A stretch of DNA of 64,000 nucleotides from Actinomyces oris. GTDB taxonomy: Bacteria > Actinomycetota > Actinomycetes > Actinomycetales > Actinomycetaceae. A program made the translations under genes and the position numbers. The stretch spans positions 62,001 through 126,000 of the forward strand of contig NZ_VICC01000004.1 in the NCBI RefSeq assembly GCF_006546825.1. The letters run 5' to 3'. Positions within the stretch are counted from its first letter, which is position 1. Each line of letters starts with the position of its first letter. Positions 29,116 through 36,490 of this stretch are shown here, piece by piece. A model generated the notes under the pieces. The model was not told the origin of the DNA. It saw only the letters and a program-made list of their open reading frames with translations, and made no database searches.

Positions 29116-30111
29116 ATGTCCAATCCCTTCTTCAGCCGAAGCACCGCCTTCAAGGAAGGCGGCCATGCGCCCGGGACCGCCCCGGCCCAGACGCCCAACG
29201 GCTACCCCACCATGCCCGGCTACCAGGCCGGCCAGTACGGCCAGCAGGCAACCGGCTACGGCCAGCAGTACGGCCAGTACGGCAACCAGTACGGTCAGGC
29301 CGCCGGCCAGTACGGCAACCAGTACGGTCAGCAGGTGGCCGGCTACGGCCAGGTGACTCCCGAGCAGATGGCCGGCCTGGAGACCCAGTACCAGGCGCCG
29401 TCGGCCACCAACGCGGACATGCGACGCATGACCTACGACGACGTCATCATCCGCACTGCCGGCATGTTCGCCGTCATCCTGGCCATGGGCGCCCTGACCT
29501 GGAGTCTGGTGACCAATGAGGCGACTTTCGGTATGGGCGCCGCGGCGGTGCTCGCCGGCGTCATCGGCAGCATCGTCCTCGGTCTGGTCAACAGCTTCAA
29601 GCGGGAGCCCTCCCCGGCCCTCATCCTGGCCTACGCGGCCTTCGAGGGACTGATGCTGGGTGGCGTCTCCGGCGTCATGGAGGCCCGCTACGAGGGCATT
29701 GTCGTCCAGGCCGTGCTCGCGACGCTGGCCACCTTCGGCGCCATGCTCGCGGCCTACTCCTATGGCGGCTTCCGGGTCCAGGGCAGGTTCCGTCGAGTGG
29801 TGGTCGTGGCCACCTTCGGCTACATGATCTTCAGCCTCATCAACTTCGTCCTCATGGTAACCGGCGCCACTACCGGCGCCTGGGGCCTGCGCTCCCTGAC
29901 CATCATGGGGATCCCGCTGGGAGTCCCGCTGGGAATCCTCGCGGTCATCCTGGCCTCCTTCTTCCTGGCGATCGACTTCGAGTCCATTGAGAACGGGGTG
30001 CGCAACGGGCTGCCCCGGCGCTACGCCTGGGCGGGGGCCTTCGGCCTGGTCGTCACCCTCGTGTGGCTCTACGTGGAGTTCCTCCGCCTGCTGAGCTACT
30101 TCCGCGACTGA
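29116..30111 (+). CDS. Bax inhibitor-1/YccA family membrane protein with Tyr/Gln/Gly-rich head
   Basis: 331 residues. GAGAGG at 29107-29112 supports the ATG at 29116. Residues ~15-95 are low complexity with tandem YGQ/YGNQYGQ units. Residues ~100-331 hold about seven helices with the BI-1 pattern (FEGLMLGGVSGVMEARYEG in the middle, NFVLMVTGATTGAWG, and AIDFESIENGV towards the C-terminus). BI-1/YccA proteins are calcium-leak or protease-linked membrane proteins; the actinobacterial role is not known. The head resembles cytoplasmic prion-like or phase-separating tails. A hairpin terminator follows. Confidence 0.85.
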   Translation: MSNPFFSRSTAFKEGGHAPGTAPAQTPNGYPTMPGYQAGQYGQQATGYGQQYGQYGNQYGQAAGQYGNQYGQQVAGYGQVTPEQMAGLETQYQAPSATNADMRRMTYDDVIIRTAGMFAVILAMGALTWSLVTNEATFGMGAAAVLAGVIGSIVLGLVNSFKREPSPALILAYAAFEGLMLGGVSGVMEARYEGIVVQAVLATLATFGAMLAAYSYGGFRVQGRFRRVVVVATFGYMIFSLINFVLMVTGATTGAWGLRSLTIMGIPLGVPLGILAVILASFFLAIDFESIENGVRNGLPRRYAWAGAFGLVVTLVWLYVEFLRLLSYFRD

Positions 30112-30162
30112 GCGCGGGGCCGGGCCAGGTTCGTCCGGTCCGGTCTGACGCCACCACCTCGG

Positions 30163-30199
30163 CTGGGGCCGGGACGCATGTGATGCGTTCCGGCCCCAG
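30163..30199 (+). terminator. Hairpin terminator after the BI-1 gene
   Basis: A 17-bp stem with one G-T-type mismatch (30163-30179 and 30183-30199) closes a 3-nt loop about 50 bp after the stop. The following bases (CTGTG) lack a clear T run. Confidence 0.7.
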
Positions 30200-30327
30200 C
30201 TGTGTATGCGCAGCGTCCGTGCCCCTTCTCTCTGCCACCCCGGCTGCTGTCCGCCTCGGTCACCGGGTTCGCGCTGGGCCGAGGCCCGCTGAGGCGTCGA
30301 ACCGGGGGCCTCACGTAGGCTCACCGC

Positions 30328-30735
30328 ATGATTAACACCAACATGCCCTCCGTCGAGGGCGCCAAGGGCACGAAGCCCACGCTCACCTTCCCCGGGACCG
30401 AGGCCCCCGAGGGGCTCCAGGTCCAGGTGCTCGACGCCGGTGACGGCCAGGTGGTGGAGGCCGGCGACACGATCGTGGCCAACTACCTGGGCCAGATCTG
30501 GGGCGGCGACGTCTTCGACAACTCCTACGACCGCGGCCAGCCGCTGAACTTCCAGGTCGGCGTCGGCATGGTCATCCGCGGCTGGGACGACGGCCTCGTG
30601 GGCCAGCGCGTCGGCTCGCGCCTGCTGCTGTCCATCCCCTCCGAGCTCGGCTACGGCGACCGCGGCGTCCCGCAGGCCGGCATCCGCGGCGGCGACACCC
30701 TCGTCTTCGTCACGGAGATCCTCGACGTCATGTGA
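30328..30735 (+). CDS. FKBP-type peptidyl-prolyl cis-trans isomerase
   Basis: A 135-residue cytoplasmic FKBP. The domain fills residues ~35-135: VEAGDTIVANYLGQIW, FDNSYDRGQPLNFQVG, GMVIRGWDDGLVGQRVGSR and IPSELGYGDRG are the classical FKBP strands and active-site residues (Asp, Trp, Tyr equivalents present). No signal peptide is present. Single gene after a terminator, followed by a palindromic repeat. It assists folding by proline isomerisation; client unknown. Confidence 0.93.
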   Translation: MINTNMPSVEGAKGTKPTLTFPGTEAPEGLQVQVLDAGDGQVVEAGDTIVANYLGQIWGGDVFDNSYDRGQPLNFQVGVGMVIRGWDDGLVGQRVGSRLLLSIPSELGYGDRGVPQAGIRGGDTLVFVTEILDVM

Positions 30736-30758
30736 GCCGGGCCCACTGAGCTGCTGAC

Positions 30759-30832
30759 CGCGCGTTCGCACGGTAGGTGCCCAGGACCGCACCCTGACAG
30801 TGCGTCCTGGAGCCCTGCTGTGCGAACGCGCG
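30759..30832. repeat. Intergenic palindromic element (CGCGCGTTCG family)
   Basis: Outer arms CGCGCGTTCGCAC (30759-30771) and its exact complement (30820-30832), with an inner imperfect pairing CCAGGACCGCAC / GTGCGTCCTGG. It lies 23 bp after the FKBP stop. It shares the CGCGCGTTCG core and the position after a gene end with the 20960 element. Confidence 0.7.
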
Positions 30833-31103
30833 TCTGCTTCCGTGACGCAAGCCCGGTGTTCCGCAAATCGTGGCGGTGAGCGAGGCCCTCCTCGGGTGCG
30901 GGACGACGGCCCGAGACCGCGCCGGGGGTGGCCTTGGCGCGTCTCAGTGCGTCTCAGCGCGTCTCAGGGACAGGAAGCGAAGCGGCGCCCGGAGCCAACG
31001 AGGGCTACGCTATGGCAACACGGCGTCGTGAAGCGCTGGCCACCCCCTGAGGCCGGCTCCTTACGACGCCGTTCCAGTCCGTCTGCCCAAGAAGGAATCG
31101 CTC
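30833..31103 (+). other. Leader region upstream of ilvD
   Basis: No gene is credible. GCGTCTCA occurs three times in tandem (30939-30967, 10-bp period). A 12-codon ATG frame at 31012 contains no run of Ile, Leu or Val codons, so it does not look like an attenuator peptide. AAGGAA before the ilvD ATG is the ribosome site. Confidence 0.35.
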
Positions 31104-32990
31104 ATGCCGCAGTACCGCAGCGCCACCTCCACCCACGGCCGCAACATGGCGGGCGCCCGTGCACTGTGGCGCGCCACCGGCGTCAAGGACTCCGACTTCG
31201 GCAAACCGATCATCGCCATCGCGAACTCCTTCACCCAGTTCGTCCCCGGGCACGTGGGCCTGCGCGACGTCGGACGCCTCGTGGCCACCGAGATCGAGGC
31301 CGCCGGGGGCCTGGCCAAGGAGTTCAACACGATCGCCGTCGACGACGGCATCGCCATGGGCCACGACGGCATGCTCTACTCCCTGCCCAGTCGCGACCTC
31401 ATCGCGGACTCCGTGGAGTACATGGTCAGCGCCCACTGCGCCGACGCCCTCGTGTGCATCTCCAACTGCGACAAGATCACCCCGGGCATGCTCATGGCCG
31501 CCATGCGCCTCAACATCCCGGCCATCTTCATCTCCGGCGGCCCCATGGAGTCGGGCAAGATGACCGCCGCCGACGGCACCACCCGCAAGCTCGACCTCAT
31601 CGACGCCATGATGGACGCCGCCGACCCCACCGTCTCCGACGAGACCATCAGCGCCATCGAGCGCCTGGCCTGCCCCACCTGCGGCTCCTGCTCGGGCATG
31701 TTCACCGCCAACTCCATGAACTGCCTCACCGAGGCCCTCGGCCTGGCCCTGCCCATGAACGGCACCCTGCTGGCCACCCACGCCGACCGCGGCGAGCTCT
31801 TCAAGCGCGTCGGCCACCAGATCGTCGAGATCACCCGGGCCTACTACGAGCACGACGACGCCTCCGTCCTGCCGCGTTCCATCGCCACCAAGGCGGCCTT
31901 CGAGAACGCCATGAGCCTGGACATCGCCATGGGCGGCTCCACCAACACCGTCCTGCACCTGCTGGCCGCCGCCCAGGAGGCCGAGGTCGACTTCACCATG
32001 GCCGACATCGACCGCCTCTCGCGCAAGGTCCCCCACCTGGCCAAGGTCGCGCCCTCGACGAACCTCTACCACATCGAGGATGTCCACCGCGCCGGCGGCA
32101 TCATCGGCATCCTCGGCGAGCTCGACCGCGGTGGCCTGCTGGAGACCACCACTTCCAACGTCCTGGGCACCACCCTGGGTGAGGAGCTCGCCGCCTACGA
32201 CATCGCCCGCCCCGGCCCCGACGGCGTTCCCGGCTCCCAGGTCAGCGAGGAGATCCGCACCGGTTACCTCGCCGCCCCCGCCGGCGTGCGCACCACCGAG
32301 ATGTTCTCCCAGGCCTCCCGCTGGGAGTCCCTCGACACCGACCGCGCTGCCGGCTGCATCCGCGACATCGAGCACGCCTACTCCGCCGACGGCGGCCTGG
32401 CCGTCCTCTTCGGCAACATTGCCGAGAAGGGCTGCATCGTCAAGACCGCCGGCGTGGACGAGTCGATCCTGACCTTCTCCGGGCCCGCCGTCGTCTTCGA
32501 GTCCCAGGAGGACGCCGTCGCCGGGATCCTCGGAAAGCAGGTGAAGTCCGGCGACGTCGTCATCATCAGCCACGAGGGACCGCGCGGCGGCCCCGGCATG
32601 CAGGAGATGCTCTACCCGACCACCTACATCAAGTCCATGCACCTGGGTAAGGAGTGCGCCCTGCTCACCGACGGGCGCTTCTCCGGGGGCACCTCCGGGC
32701 TCAGCATCGGCCACGTCTCCCCGGAGGCGGCAGCCGGGGGGCTCATCGGCCTGGTGCGCAGCGGCGACGTCATCGACATCGACATCCCGGGCCGCTCCAT
32801 CTCCGTGCGCCTGAGCGAGGAGGAGATCGAGCGCCGCCGCGCCGAGGAGGAGGCCCGCGGCGAGGACGCCTGGACCCCGCACGTGGACCGCCCCCGCAAG
32901 GTCTCCGCAGCGCTGCGCGCCTACGCCATGCTCGCCACCAGCGCCGACCTGGGCGCCGTGCGCGACCTCAAGCGCCTCGGCATCAAGTAG
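31104..32990 (+). CDS. ilvD: Dihydroxy-acid dehydratase
   Basis: Dehydrates 2,3-dihydroxy-isovalerate and -methylvalerate in valine and isoleucine synthesis. 628 residues, close to the E. coli enzyme (616). Iron-sulfur ligand regions are present: Cys122 in NCDKITPGM and Cys190/193/196 in [17 protein letters not shown]. The early motif reads [12 protein letters not shown], the E. coli [4Fe-4S] type, with Asn rather than the extra Cys seen in oxygen-stable [2Fe-2S] forms. The C-terminal substrate region [19 protein letters not shown] is intact. ATG start with AAGGAA upstream. It is monocistronic here; ilvA lies 7 kb downstream. Confidence 0.97.
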   Translation: MPQYRSATSTHGRNMAGARALWRATGVKDSDFGKPIIAIANSFTQFVPGHVGLRDVGRLVATEIEAAGGLAKEFNTIAVDDGIAMGHDGMLYSLPSRDLIADSVEYMVSAHCADALVCISNCDKITPGMLMAAMRLNIPAIFISGGPMESGKMTAADGTTRKLDLIDAMMDAADPTVSDETISAIERLACPTCGSCSGMFTANSMNCLTEALGLALPMNGTLLATHADRGELFKRVGHQIVEITRAYYEHDDASVLPRSIATKAAFENAMSLDIAMGGSTNTVLHLLAAAQEAEVDFTMADIDRLSRKVPHLAKVAPSTNLYHIEDVHRAGGIIGILGELDRGGLLETTTSNVLGTTLGEELAAYDIARPGPDGVPGSQVSEEIRTGYLAAPAGVRTTEMFSQASRWESLDTDRAAGCIRDIEHAYSADGGLAVLFGNIAEKGCIVKTAGVDESILTFSGPAVVFESQEDAVAGILGKQVKSGDVVIISHEGPRGGPGMQEMLYPTTYIKSMHLGKECALLTDGRFSGGTSGLSIGHVSPEAAAGGLIGLVRSGDVIDIDIPGRSISVRLSEEEIERRRAEEEARGEDAWTPHVDRPRKVSAALRAYAMLATSADLGAVRDLKRLGIK

Positions 32991-33035
32991 CTCTCAGCGG
33001 CCGTCAGGGACGACCAGGGTTGACCAACTGCATAT

Positions 33036-33087
33036 TTGAAAATCGTTGTCACTTGCACCTAGGGTTTGCGTGTGACAATCGTTCTCA
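33036..33087 (+). promoter_or_regulatory. Two Zur/Fur-like boxes over a predicted leaderless promoter
   Basis: TGAAAATCGTTGTCA (33037-33051) and TGACAATCGTTCTCA (33073-33087) are 12-of-15 identical, imperfectly palindromic (centre ATCGTT) and 36 bp apart. They resemble the 7-1-7 Zur/Fur box of actinobacteria. A promoter can be drawn: -35 TTGAAA (33036-33041), 18-bp spacer, -10 TAGGGT (33060-33065), with transcription starting about 33072 at the GTG start codon. One box then covers the -35 and the other the start site, the expected repressor layout. The regulator is an inference. Confidence 0.6.
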
Positions 33088-33923
33088 GATCGCTGGTGGT
33101 GCGATCCGGCAGCACGACGTTGGTCAACGGCGTCGCCCTCCGCCTGGCCCCCGCAAGCCGGACCGCCCTGGTCGGCGCCTCCGGGGCGGGCAAGTCCCTC
33201 ACCTGCGCCGCGCTCGCGGGTACCCTACCGGCCTCCCTGGAGGTCGCCGGCTCCCTGACCGTTGAGCCCGACGTCGCCGACGCAGGCAGCGACCCGCGCG
33301 CGAGCTCCGACCAGGCGGACAGGGCAAGTGGCGTCAACCTCCTGGGTCTGCCCGCCGCCCGGCGCCCCCGGGGCAGCCGCATCGCGCTGGTCCCGCAGGA
33401 CCACTCCACCGCCCTGCACCCGCTCATCGCGGTCGGCCGCCAGATCGCCCTGGCCTCCCAGGCCGCCGGACGCACCCGGGACGAGGCAGATGAGCGCGCC
33501 ACCGACTACCTCTACGCCGTCGGGCTCGACGAGTCCTTCGCCGACCGCGTCCCCGGGCGCCTCTCCGGAGGTCAGCGCCAACGCGTCAGCCTGGCCCTGG
33601 CCCTGGCCGCCGAACCCGCCCTCATCATCGCCGACGAGCCCACCACCGCCCTCGACGTCGTCGCCCGCGCCGAGATTCTCGGGCTCCTGAGCTCCCTGAC
33701 CAGCCTGCCCCAGGCCCCCGCCCTGCTCCTCATCACCCACGACCTGCCCGCCGCCGCCATCTGCGAGAACATCGCCGTCCTCCACGACGGCGCCATCATC
33801 GAGTCGGGGCAGACCCGCTCCGTCCTGACCCGCCCCGAGCACCCGGTCACGGCCGCCATGTGCGAGGCCGGCGCCGAGGAAACCATCGACGGGGCCCTGG
33901 CCGCAGCGGGAGCCGCCGCATGA
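33072..33923 (+). CDS. Peptide/nickel-type ABC importer ATPase (DppD/NikD-like)
   Basis: 283 residues: Walker A VGASGAGKS (~36), Q-loop VPQDHSTALHP, signature LSGGQRQRVSLALAL, Walker B LIIADEPTTALD and H-loop LITHDLPAAAI, all typical of the Opp/Dpp/Nik ATPases. GTG at 33072 is preferred because the sequence then starts like the family (MTIVLRSLVVRSG); no ribosome site precedes it and a leaderless transcript is predicted. A TTG six bases upstream is possible. First gene of a four-gene operon (ATPase, ATPase, binding protein, fused permease) with 1-4 bp overlaps at three of its joins or short gaps. The metal-type boxes at its start suggest zinc-dependent repression. Confidence 0.88.
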   Translation: MTIVLRSLVVRSGSTTLVNGVALRLAPASRTALVGASGAGKSLTCAALAGTLPASLEVAGSLTVEPDVADAGSDPRASSDQADRASGVNLLGLPAARRPRGSRIALVPQDHSTALHPLIAVGRQIALASQAAGRTRDEADERATDYLYAVGLDESFADRVPGRLSGGQRQRVSLALALAAEPALIIADEPTTALDVVARAEILGLLSSLTSLPQAPALLLITHDLPAAAICENIAVLHDGAIIESGQTRSVLTRPEHPVTAAMCEAGAEETIDGALAAAGAAA

Positions 33924-34870
33924 GCGGACTTGAGACCCGTGGCCTCAGGCGCTCCCACCCGGGGGCGGGCGGCGAGCGGCGAGAGGTGCTGCGCGGCGTG
34001 GACCTGCGCCTGGAGCCGGGGGAGAACGTGGCCCTCATCGGACGCTCAGGATGCGGCAAGACGACGCTGCTGCGCGCCCTGCTGCTGCTCGACTCCCCGG
34101 GGTCGGAAGACGCCGGCGAGATCCTGCTCGACGGCGAACCCGTGCGCCGAGGCGGAGCCCGAGCGCTGCGGGCCTTCCGTCGGGCGGTGCAGTACGTGCC
34201 CCAGGACGCCGCCGCCACCCTCCACCCGCGCCGCTCAGTGCTGGCGCAGGTGGCCACCCCGCTGCGCACCCTGGGGGTGGTGCGCGACCGTGAGGAGGCC
34301 ACCAGTCGGGCCCGGCGGGTGCTGGAGAGCCTCGAGATTCGCCGCGAGATATGGGAGAGCCGGCCCCACGAGATCTCCGGCGGCCAGGCGCAGCGGGTCT
34401 CCATCGCCCGGGCCCTGGCCCTGTCCCCGCGCTATCTCCTGCTCGACGAGCCGGTCTCCGGGCTCGACCCCGCCCTGCGCCGCCAGACCCTCGACCTGCT
34501 CGCCGCCATCGAGGCCGGCCCCGAGACTGGCCCCGACGCCGACACGAGCGGTGAGGGAACGCCCCCCGCCAAGTCCGGCGCGAGTGGTGAGCCTGAGCCC
34601 GCCCCGGCTGGTTCCGGCGCTGTGCCCGCCCCAGCTGCTTCCGGCGCCGTGCCCGCCCCAGCTGGCTACTGCGCCGTGCCCGCCCCAGCCCTGCTAGTGG
34701 TGTCGCACGACCTGGCCGCCGTCGCCCGCGTCTGCCAGCGGGCCCTGGTCATGGACGGCGGCGCCATCGTCGAGGACGCCCCCATGCGCCGCCTCCTGAC
34801 CGAACCCGCCCACCCGGCCACCCGCGCCCTGCGCGACGCCGTCCCCACCCTGCCGACCGCCACCGACTGA
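33920..34870 (+). CDS. Peptide/nickel-type ABC importer ATPase (DppF/NikE-like)
   Basis: 316 residues. Walker A IGRSGCGKT (~45), Q-loop VPQDAAATLHPRR, signature ISGGQAQRVSIARAL, Walker B LLLDEPVSGLDP and H-loop VVSHDLAAVA are all present. Between the D-loop and the H-loop there is an extra ~55-residue Gly/Pro/Ala segment made largely from a 27-nt tandem repeat (nine-residue unit, three and a half copies), which is absent from normal family members. The catalytic motifs are intact, so it is probably functional. The ATG overlaps the previous stop by 4 nt (ATGA). Confidence 0.87.
   Translation: MSGLETRGLRRSHPGAGGERREVLRGVDLRLEPGENVALIGRSGCGKTTLLRALLLLDSPGSEDAGEILLDGEPVRRGGARALRAFRRAVQYVPQDAAATLHPRRSVLAQVATPLRTLGVVRDREEATSRARRVLESLEIRREIWESRPHEISGGQAQRVSIARALALSPRYLLLDEPVSGLDPALRRQTLDLLAAIEAGPETGPDADTSGEGTPPAKSGASGEPEPAPAGSGAVPAPAASGAVPAPAGYCAVPAPALLVVSHDLAAVARVCQRALVMDGGAIVEDAPMRRLLTEPAHPATRALRDAVPTLPTATD
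34597..34690 (+). repeat. 27-bp in-frame tandem repeat inside the ATPase gene
   Basis: Three full units (34597-34623, 34624-34650, 34651-34677) and a partial fourth (34678-34690) encode APAGSGAVP-type nonapeptides. The unit length is a multiple of three, so copy-number change would keep the frame. Confidence 0.85.
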
Positions 34871-34933
34871 CGACCTCCCCGACCGATGACACCCCGACAG
34901 CTGACACTCCGACACAGGCCCGAAGGAGCATCC

Positions 34934-36490
34934 ATGTCCATGCCCACCCCCGCCGTCACCCGCCGCCAGGTCCTCGCCGCCCTCGGCGTCGGAGCCGGCG
35001 CCGCCGCCATCGCCTCCTGCTCGCGCAGCTCCTCGGGCGACGGCCGCATCCGCCTGGCCATGTTCCACGCCCCCGAGAGCAAGCTCAACCCGCTCACCAA
35101 CGACGGCCTCAAGCTCACTCGGTGGTCCTGCGCTGAGGGCCTCACGACGCTCAACGCCGACGGCGACGCCCAGGAGCTGCTCGCCACCTCCTGGAAGCGC
35201 GAGGGCGAGACCACCTGGCGCCTCACCCTGCGCGAGGGCGTCACCTTCCACGACGGCACCGCCCTGAGCGCCGAGAACGCGGCCGCCGCCCTCACCTTCG
35301 CCGCCACCGCCGCCAAGCCGCCACGCGTCCTGGACGGAATCCAACTCACCGCGAAGGCCGACGGCAAGGACCTCCTCCTGACCACCGCGGCCCCCGACCC
35401 CCTCATGCCGCAGCGCCTGTCCAGCCCCCAGCTCGTCATCCTGTCCCCGGCCGCCTACCCCAGTTCCGCCGACGGCGCCATCGACCCCGTCGGCCACGGC
35501 ACCGGCGCCTTCATCCTCAAGCAGGCCAACGGCTCCTCCGGTGCCACCCTGGAACGCAACGACAAGTACTGGGGCACGAAGGCCACCGCCCCCGGCATCG
35601 ACGTCACCTACGTTCCCGACGGCGCCGCCCGCGCCAACGCCCTGCGCACCGACACCGCTGACATCGTCGAGGCCGTCCCCGTCGCCCAGGTCGGCAACAT
35701 CGACAAGAACCTTCTCCACGAGGTGGCCACCCCGCGCACCTCCACCCTCTACCTCAACACCCGCTCCGGCCCCTTCGCCGACCCCGCCCTGCGCGCCGCC
35801 GCCCGCAATGCCGTCGACCCCGCCGCCCTCATCAAGACCGTCTTCGAGGGCCACGCCGACTCCCCCGTCGGACTCCTGGGGCCGGCCGTGCCCTGGGCCG
35901 CCGAGCTGCGCGCCTGGAAGAAGGAGACCTACCCCGGAGCCTCGGGTGCGGCCGCCACCGGCAAGGTCCCGGGCGCCACCGCCGCCGGGACCGTCCCCGC
36001 CGGCACCGCCATCACCCTGGCCTCCTACACCGACCGCCCCGAGCTCGGAGAGATGGTCCCCCTCCTGGCCCAGCAGCTCGAGGCCGCCGGCTTCAAGGTC
36101 ACCCAGGACGTGCGCGAGTACAACCAGATCGAGTCCGAGGCCCTGGCCGGCAAGTTCCACGCCGTCCTCGTGTCGCGCTCCACCGTCCTGGACTCCGGCG
36201 ACGCCGTCGCCTACATGACCGCCGACTTCTCCTCCTCCGGCTCTTACTCCATGAGCGGCCTGCACGACGAGAAGGTCGACGCCGCCATCTCCAAGGCCGC
36301 CGCCACGCAGCCCGGCGACGAGCGCCACAAGGCCATCATGGCCGCCGAGCAGGCCATCCTCGCCTCCGGCGCCGCCATCCCGCTGGCCCACGAGCGCGTC
36401 ATCCAGGGCGAGGCCGCCGGGGTCACCGGCGCCCAGCGCGACCCGGGCGAGCGCGCCCTCATCACCTCGGCCACGACCGTGAAGAAGTGA
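34934..36490 (+). CDS. ABC importer substrate-binding lipoprotein (SBP family 5)
   Basis: 518 residues. AAGGAG at 34923-34928 fixes the ATG at 34934. The signal TRRQVLAALGVGAGAAAIASC has a twin-arginine pair and a lipobox Cys, so it may be exported folded by Tat and lipid-anchored. The mature part follows family 5 (DppA/OppA/NikA): LNPLTNDGLKLTRWSCAEGL, TWRLTLREGVTFHDGTALSA, HGTGAFILKQ and YLNTRSGPFADPALRAA. Family members bind peptides, nickel or metallophore complexes; the ligand cannot be read here. A Gly/Thr/Ala-rich insert sits near 340-355. The stop overlaps the permease start (GTGA). Confidence 0.9.
   Translation: MSMPTPAVTRRQVLAALGVGAGAAAIASCSRSSSGDGRIRLAMFHAPESKLNPLTNDGLKLTRWSCAEGLTTLNADGDAQELLATSWKREGETTWRLTLREGVTFHDGTALSAENAAAALTFAATAAKPPRVLDGIQLTAKADGKDLLLTTAAPDPLMPQRLSSPQLVILSPAAYPSSADGAIDPVGHGTGAFILKQANGSSGATLERNDKYWGTKATAPGIDVTYVPDGAARANALRTDTADIVEAVPVAQVGNIDKNLLHEVATPRTSTLYLNTRSGPFADPALRAAARNAVDPAALIKTVFEGHADSPVGLLGPAVPWAAELRAWKKETYPGASGAAATGKVPGATAAGTVPAGTAITLASYTDRPELGEMVPLLAQQLEAAGFKVTQDVREYNQIESEALAGKFHAVLVSRSTVLDSGDAVAYMTADFSSSGSYSMSGLHDEKVDAAISKAAATQPGDERHKAIMAAEQAILASGAAIPLAHERVIQGEAAGVTGAQRDPGERALITSATTVKK

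Noticed and set aside
28678-30792. Long - strand frame across the BI-1 and FKBP genes
   Set aside because: It crosses two well-supported + strand genes, a terminator and an intergenic region, and has a low-complexity His/Gly/Glu composition.
31012-31050. Possible attenuator leader peptide before ilvD (12 codons)
   Set aside because: It contains no Ile, Leu or Val codon run and no terminator/antiterminator hairpins are evident.
31005-32882. Long - strand frame antisense to ilvD, and similar ones opposite the importer operon (34694-36391, 36244-38361)
   Set aside because: Shadow frames of GC-rich genes; no domains, no ribosome sites.
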